A DNA stretch of 64,000 nt. Origin: CAVRGQ01 sp963720785 (GTDB lineage Bacteria > Actinomycetota > Acidimicrobiia > IMCC26256 > DASPTH01). Made by a program: the position numbers and the translations under genes. The DNA is taken from NCBI GenBank assembly GCA_963720785.1, contig CAVRGQ010000008.1, forward strand, positions 434,001-498,000, written 5' to 3'. Under the pieces are notes generated by a model that was given only the letters and a program-made list of their open reading frames with translations, made no database searches and was not told the DNA's origin. Positions 61,046 through 64,000 of this stretch are shown here, piece after piece (within the stretch, counting starts at the first letter, position 1; every line of letters starts with the position of its first letter).

Positions 61046-62155
61046 ATGGCGAACAACACGAACTCCGGTCCGGCGAACACGGTGAAGGGAGTGGTGGCGC
61101 TCGGCAAGGGCACCCCGGTGCAGGTGGTCGACATCGTGGTCCCCGCCCCGGGCCCTGGTGAGGTGCGGGTGAGCGTGCAGGCGTGCGGCGTCTGCCACAC
61201 CGACCTGCACTACCGGGAAGGCGCGATCAACGACGACTTCCCGTTCCTCCTCGGTCACGAGGCGGCCGGCACGATCGAGTCGGTCGGCCCCGACGTCACC
61301 GACCTCGCCCCCGGCGACTTCGTGATCCTCAACTGGCGCGCGGTGTGCGGCAAGTGCCGGGCGTGCCTGCGCGGCCGCCCGTGGTACTGCTTCGCCACGT
61401 TCAACGCGACGCAGAAGATGACGCTCGCCGACGGCACCGAGCTCTCCCCCGCGCTCGGCATCGGCGCGTTCGCCGAGCAGACGCTCGTGGCCGCGGGCCA
61501 GGCCACCAAGGTGAACCCCGACGCCAAGCCCGAGACCGCGGGTCTGCTGGGCTGCGGGGTGATGGCCGGCATCGGCGCGGCGGTGAACACCGGCGGCGTC
61601 GGCCGGGGCGACAGCGTCGCGGTGTTCGGCTGCGGCGGCGTGGGGAACGCGGCGATCGCGGGGGCGCGCCTCGCCGGCGCCAACAAGATCATCGCGGTCG
61701 ACATCGACCCGGCGAAGCTCGAGTGGGCGAAGGACTTCGGCGCCACCCACACCGTCAACTCGCGCGAGGTCGACGCGGTCGAGACCATCCGCGCCCTCAC
61801 CGACGGCAACGGCGCCGACGTGTGCATCGAGGCGGTCGGCCGGCCCGAGGTGCTCGAGCAGGCCTTCTACGCTCGTGACCTCGCCGGCACCGTGGTGCAG
61901 GTGGGCGTGCCCGCGCCCGACATGAAGATCGAGCTGCCGATGATCGAGTTCTTCGGCCGGGGTGGCGCGCTGAAGCCGTCGTGGTACGGCGACTGTCTGC
62001 CGTCACGCGACTTCCCGATGCTCATCGACCTCTACCTCGACGGCCGCCTCGACCTCGACCGCTTCGTGAGCGAGACCATCGCCCTCGACCAGGTCGAGGA
62101 GGCGTTCCACAAGATGGAGCGCGGCCAGGTGCTCCGCTCGGTCGTGGTGCTGTAG
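61046..62155 (+). CDS. mscR: S-(hydroxymethyl)mycothiol dehydrogenase
   Basis: 369 residues, zinc medium-chain dehydrogenase. Oxidises the adduct of formaldehyde and mycothiol. Catalytic zinc ligands in ACGVCHTDLHYREG and GHEAAG; structural zinc Cys cluster CGKCRACLRGRPWYC; NAD-binding VFGCGGVGNAAIAGA; C-terminal GGALKPSWYGDCLP, which is characteristic of mycothiol-dependent rather than glutathione-dependent enzymes. Implies mycothiol as the main thiol of this organism. ATG 61046. Confidence 0.92.
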   Translation: MANNTNSGPANTVKGVVALGKGTPVQVVDIVVPAPGPGEVRVSVQACGVCHTDLHYREGAINDDFPFLLGHEAAGTIESVGPDVTDLAPGDFVILNWRAVCGKCRACLRGRPWYCFATFNATQKMTLADGTELSPALGIGAFAEQTLVAAGQATKVNPDAKPETAGLLGCGVMAGIGAAVNTGGVGRGDSVAVFGCGGVGNAAIAGARLAGANKIIAVDIDPAKLEWAKDFGATHTVNSREVDAVETIRALTDGNGADVCIEAVGRPEVLEQAFYARDLAGTVVQVGVPAPDMKIELPMIEFFGRGGALKPSWYGDCLPSRDFPMLIDLYLDGRLDLDRFVSETIALDQVEEAFHKMERGQVLRSVVVL

Positions 62156-62158
62156 ACC

Positions 62159-63697
62159 TCAGGCCGCCTTCGTCTGGACGGTGATGCCGTCGTTGCGCAG
62201 AAGGAAGGGCTTGCCGCCGAGGATCGTCATGGAGCGCCAGCGATCGGCGAAGAGCGTCGGCGACGGGTTCACGACGGCGGGCAATGACGCGGTGTTCGAC
62301 ACGTTGCCCCACGCGTCGAGCGTGTAGTAGCCGAACGCGGCGCCGAACGCACTCACGATCACGACGTCGCGGGCGAGGTCGCTGCCGTAGTACTTGGTCT
62401 CGCCGGAACCGACGAGGCCGGTGGTCGCGCTGCCGAACTTGTGCTGGCCGCCGAAGTTGTCGAGCACGAGGTACCCGGCGCCGTCGGGCATCAGTGCGAT
62501 CGCGCGCCCGTGGTCCTCGGGCCACGACGGGCTGCCCAGCGCCGCCAGCGGGCCGGTCGCCGCGCTGCCCCACTTCGTGACGTTGCCGAAACCGTCGAGG
62601 ATCACGTAGCCCTTGCCGTCGGGGGTGATCGCGATCGACCGGTAGAGATCGTTGCCGGGCGCGTACGGGAACGACACGTTGCCGAGGTTCGCGGGATCCG
62701 CGGCCGATCCGAACTTGTAGACGATGCCGACCGCGGTGAGCACCACGTAGCCCTGGCCGTCGGGCATCACCGCGAGGTCGCGGGCGAGGTCCGACGAGAA
62801 CTTCGTCGGCGATCCCAGCGCGGGGGCGCCGTTGTAGGCGGTGACGGTGCCGTCGCCGTTGAGCGCGTAGTACCCGCCGCTGATGTTCGCCGCGATGGCC
62901 CGGCCGGGCTGGCGCAGGCTCACCGGGCACGGGCCGGCGTCGGTGAGCGCACCGAACGTGAGGCCGTCGGCCGGGCACTGCCCGGGCAGGCCGTTGAACG
63001 TGAGCATCTGGTTGTAGACCTTCAGCACGGCCGTCGAGTAGTCGGGCGCGGTCGCCCAGTTGCCGTTGCCCATGTCGTTCCAGAGCGGGGCGTCGCCCTT
63101 CGCGAAGTAGTGGTCGAAGTTGTACGCGGCGGTCGACGGGTTCGAGCCCCACAGCTCGGGCACCGGCGGGTCGGGGATGTTGCTCACGCGAGAGTTGATG
63201 TCGGCGTAGTTGCGCAACAGCTGCAGCTGCGCGCGAACGCCCGAGAGCGCGCTGGAGAACTGGAAGCCGTTGCCGCACGTGTCGCAGGCGCCGATGCCGG
63301 CAAAGTTGTTGTTGTACGTGCGGACCATGCCGTAGTCGGGGAAGTTGAGCCACGCGGTCTCGACGATGGACTGCGCAAACGCGATGTCGCCGCGCACGTT
63401 GTAGCGGTTGCCCTCGTCGATGAACATCTGCGCGAGCTGCGGCAGCGTCGCGCCGGTGGCGCGGTACGGCAGGGTCGACGGGTCCTTCGCGGTGAAGTAC
63501 GCCACGAGTTGGTCGGCGGTGAGGCGGGCCTGTCCCATCACCGGAACCCCGGCCGAGCCGGGCGAGCCGTCGCTCGGGGGCGGTGCAGGAGGCGCGGGCG
63601 GCAGGCACGCGGCGAGCGCGACGGCCACGACGAGCGCGGCCGCGAGAAGCGGGAGGCGGCGGAGAGGAAGGCGGCGGCGGCGGCGGGACGTCTGCAT
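62159..63697 (-). CDS. Lipoprotein with glucosaminidase domain and beta-propeller-like repeats
   Basis: 512 residues. Arg-rich n-region, hydrophobic LLAAALVVAVALAACLP with lipobox ALAAC. Residues about 55-210 form a mannosyl-glycoprotein endo-beta-N-acetylglucosaminidase-like domain: DEGNRYNVRGDIAFAQSIVE (partly DIAFAQSIVETAWLNF, catalytic Glu) and NNNFAGIGACDTCGNGFQF. From about residue 250 there are repeated segments of 40-50 residues (ARDLAVMPDGQGYVVL, YRSIAITPDGKGYVIL, GRAIALMPDGAGYLVL) that look like propeller blades. Probably a cell-wall hydrolase anchored outside. Confidence 0.8.
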   Translation of the reverse strand: MQTSRRRRRLPLRRLPLLAAALVVAVALAACLPPAPPAPPPSDGSPGSAGVPVMGQARLTADQLVAYFTAKDPSTLPYRATGATLPQLAQMFIDEGNRYNVRGDIAFAQSIVETAWLNFPDYGMVRTYNNNFAGIGACDTCGNGFQFSSALSGVRAQLQLLRNYADINSRVSNIPDPPVPELWGSNPSTAAYNFDHYFAKGDAPLWNDMGNGNWATAPDYSTAVLKVYNQMLTFNGLPGQCPADGLTFGALTDAGPCPVSLRQPGRAIAANISGGYYALNGDGTVTAYNGAPALGSPTKFSSDLARDLAVMPDGQGYVVLTAVGIVYKFGSAADPANLGNVSFPYAPGNDLYRSIAITPDGKGYVILDGFGNVTKWGSAATGPLAALGSPSWPEDHGRAIALMPDGAGYLVLDNFGGQHKFGSATTGLVGSGETKYYGSDLARDVVIVSAFGAAFGYYTLDAWGNVSNTASLPAVVNPSPTLFADRWRSMTILGGKPFLLRNDGITVQTKAA

Positions 63698-63851
63698 GGT
63701 CACCAAAGAGATCGGAGCCGCGGAGGCGCCGGTTGAGCCCGTTACGGTAGTTGCCAATGTTGCTGAAGTGGTGACACGGGACCTGAGGGGGCAAAGGGGA
63801 CACGAAACCCTTGCCGGGCCGGGCCGGGCCCTTCGCTACCCTCGGCCCCGC

Positions 63852-64000
63852 ATGATCTCCGTCATCGACTACCGCGCCGGCAACGCCCCGAGCGTGATGT
63901 ACGCCCTGGAGCATCTCGGCCTCCCGGCCCGCCTGGTGGCCACCCCCGGGGAGGTCGCGGGCGCCGAGCGCATCGTGCTTCCGGGCGTGGGCGCCGCCCG
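63852..64000 (+). CDS. hisH: Imidazole glycerol phosphate synthase subunit HisH, N-terminal fragment
   Basis: Only about 49 codons before the right edge. MISVIDYRAGNAPSVMYALE and the ERIVLPGVGAA segment match the start of the HisH glutamine amidotransferase, including the loop that ends in the oxyanion PGVGA. With HisF it makes imidazole glycerol phosphate in histidine synthesis. No promoter identified in the 150-bp spacer from the divergent lipoprotein. Confidence 0.85.
   Translation, partial: MISVIDYRAGNAPSVMYALEHLGLPARLVATPGEVAGAERIVLPGVGAA

Overview
The window is a very GC-rich bacterial chromosome segment with tightly packed genes, frequent GTG starts and 4-bp stop/start overlaps. Several genes point to an actinobacterium: a coenzyme F420 biosynthesis enzyme (FbiD/CofC-like) and an F420-type nitroreductase, a mycothiol-dependent formaldehyde dehydrogenase (MscR), an ImuA/ImuB mutasome pair, HU with a separate lysine-rich histone-like protein, and DUF5979-type secreted proteins. 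My inference is an uncultured or little-studied member of the Acidimicrobiia. Most genes are core housekeeping. I see no prophage, insertion sequence or CRISPR array.

Layout. 0-8.4 kb: cupin fragment, cupredoxin, F420-type reductase, frameshifted imuA/imuB, a peroxiredoxin-like gene with an in-frame TGA where the catalytic Cys should be (candidate selenoprotein), RNase HII, small secreted proteins, SDR, RpiB-like isomerase. 8.4-16.2 kb: GH38 mannosidase, amidohydrolase, an unknown protein coupled to gpsA, fbiD and a PIG-L deacetylase. 16.2-19.9 kb: lysine-rich histone-like protein, HU, tRNA-Glu, tRNA-Gln and gltX. 19.9-23.6 kb: leuB-ilvE-cimA operon behind a leader peptide and terminator that look like an attenuator. 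23.7-29.4 kb: YceI protein, TadE/TadG-like pair, greA, two paralogous secreted DUF5979 proteins sharing a conserved 5' element. 29.4-39.8 kb: hydantoinase/5-oxoprolinase HyuA/HyuB with a winged-helix regulator, MarR plus a single-chain double ABC exporter, pyrophosphatase, MFS exporter. 39.8-41.8 kb: leuC-leuD. 41.8-42.9 kb: an AbiEi/DUF559-like gene between inverted copies of a 51-bp palindrome. 42.9-48.2 kb: a membrane-lipid cluster (phospholipase D, YihY, diacylglycerol kinase, two PAP2 phosphatases). 48.2-50.8 kb: ABC-2 exporter. 50.9-55.4 kb: sunset-domain protein, serA, aspartate aminotransferase, DEAD-box helicase. 55.7-64 kb: two-component system, EEP hydrolase, secreted protein, zwf, mscR, glucosaminidase-type lipoprotein and the start of hisH.

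At least fourteen otherwise intact genes carry one-base (occasionally four-base) indels; the continuation is always recognisable in another frame. This pattern suggests residual long-read assembly errors rather than mass pseudogenisation, so each such gene is annotated over its full span with the shift noted.

The observations most worth following are the candidate selenoprotein, the family of palindromes with a CTATAG or similar centre sitting within about 8 bp of stop codons (two of them bracketing the DUF559-like gene), the branched-chain amino-acid attenuator, and the conserved 41-bp element upstream of both DUF5979 genes.
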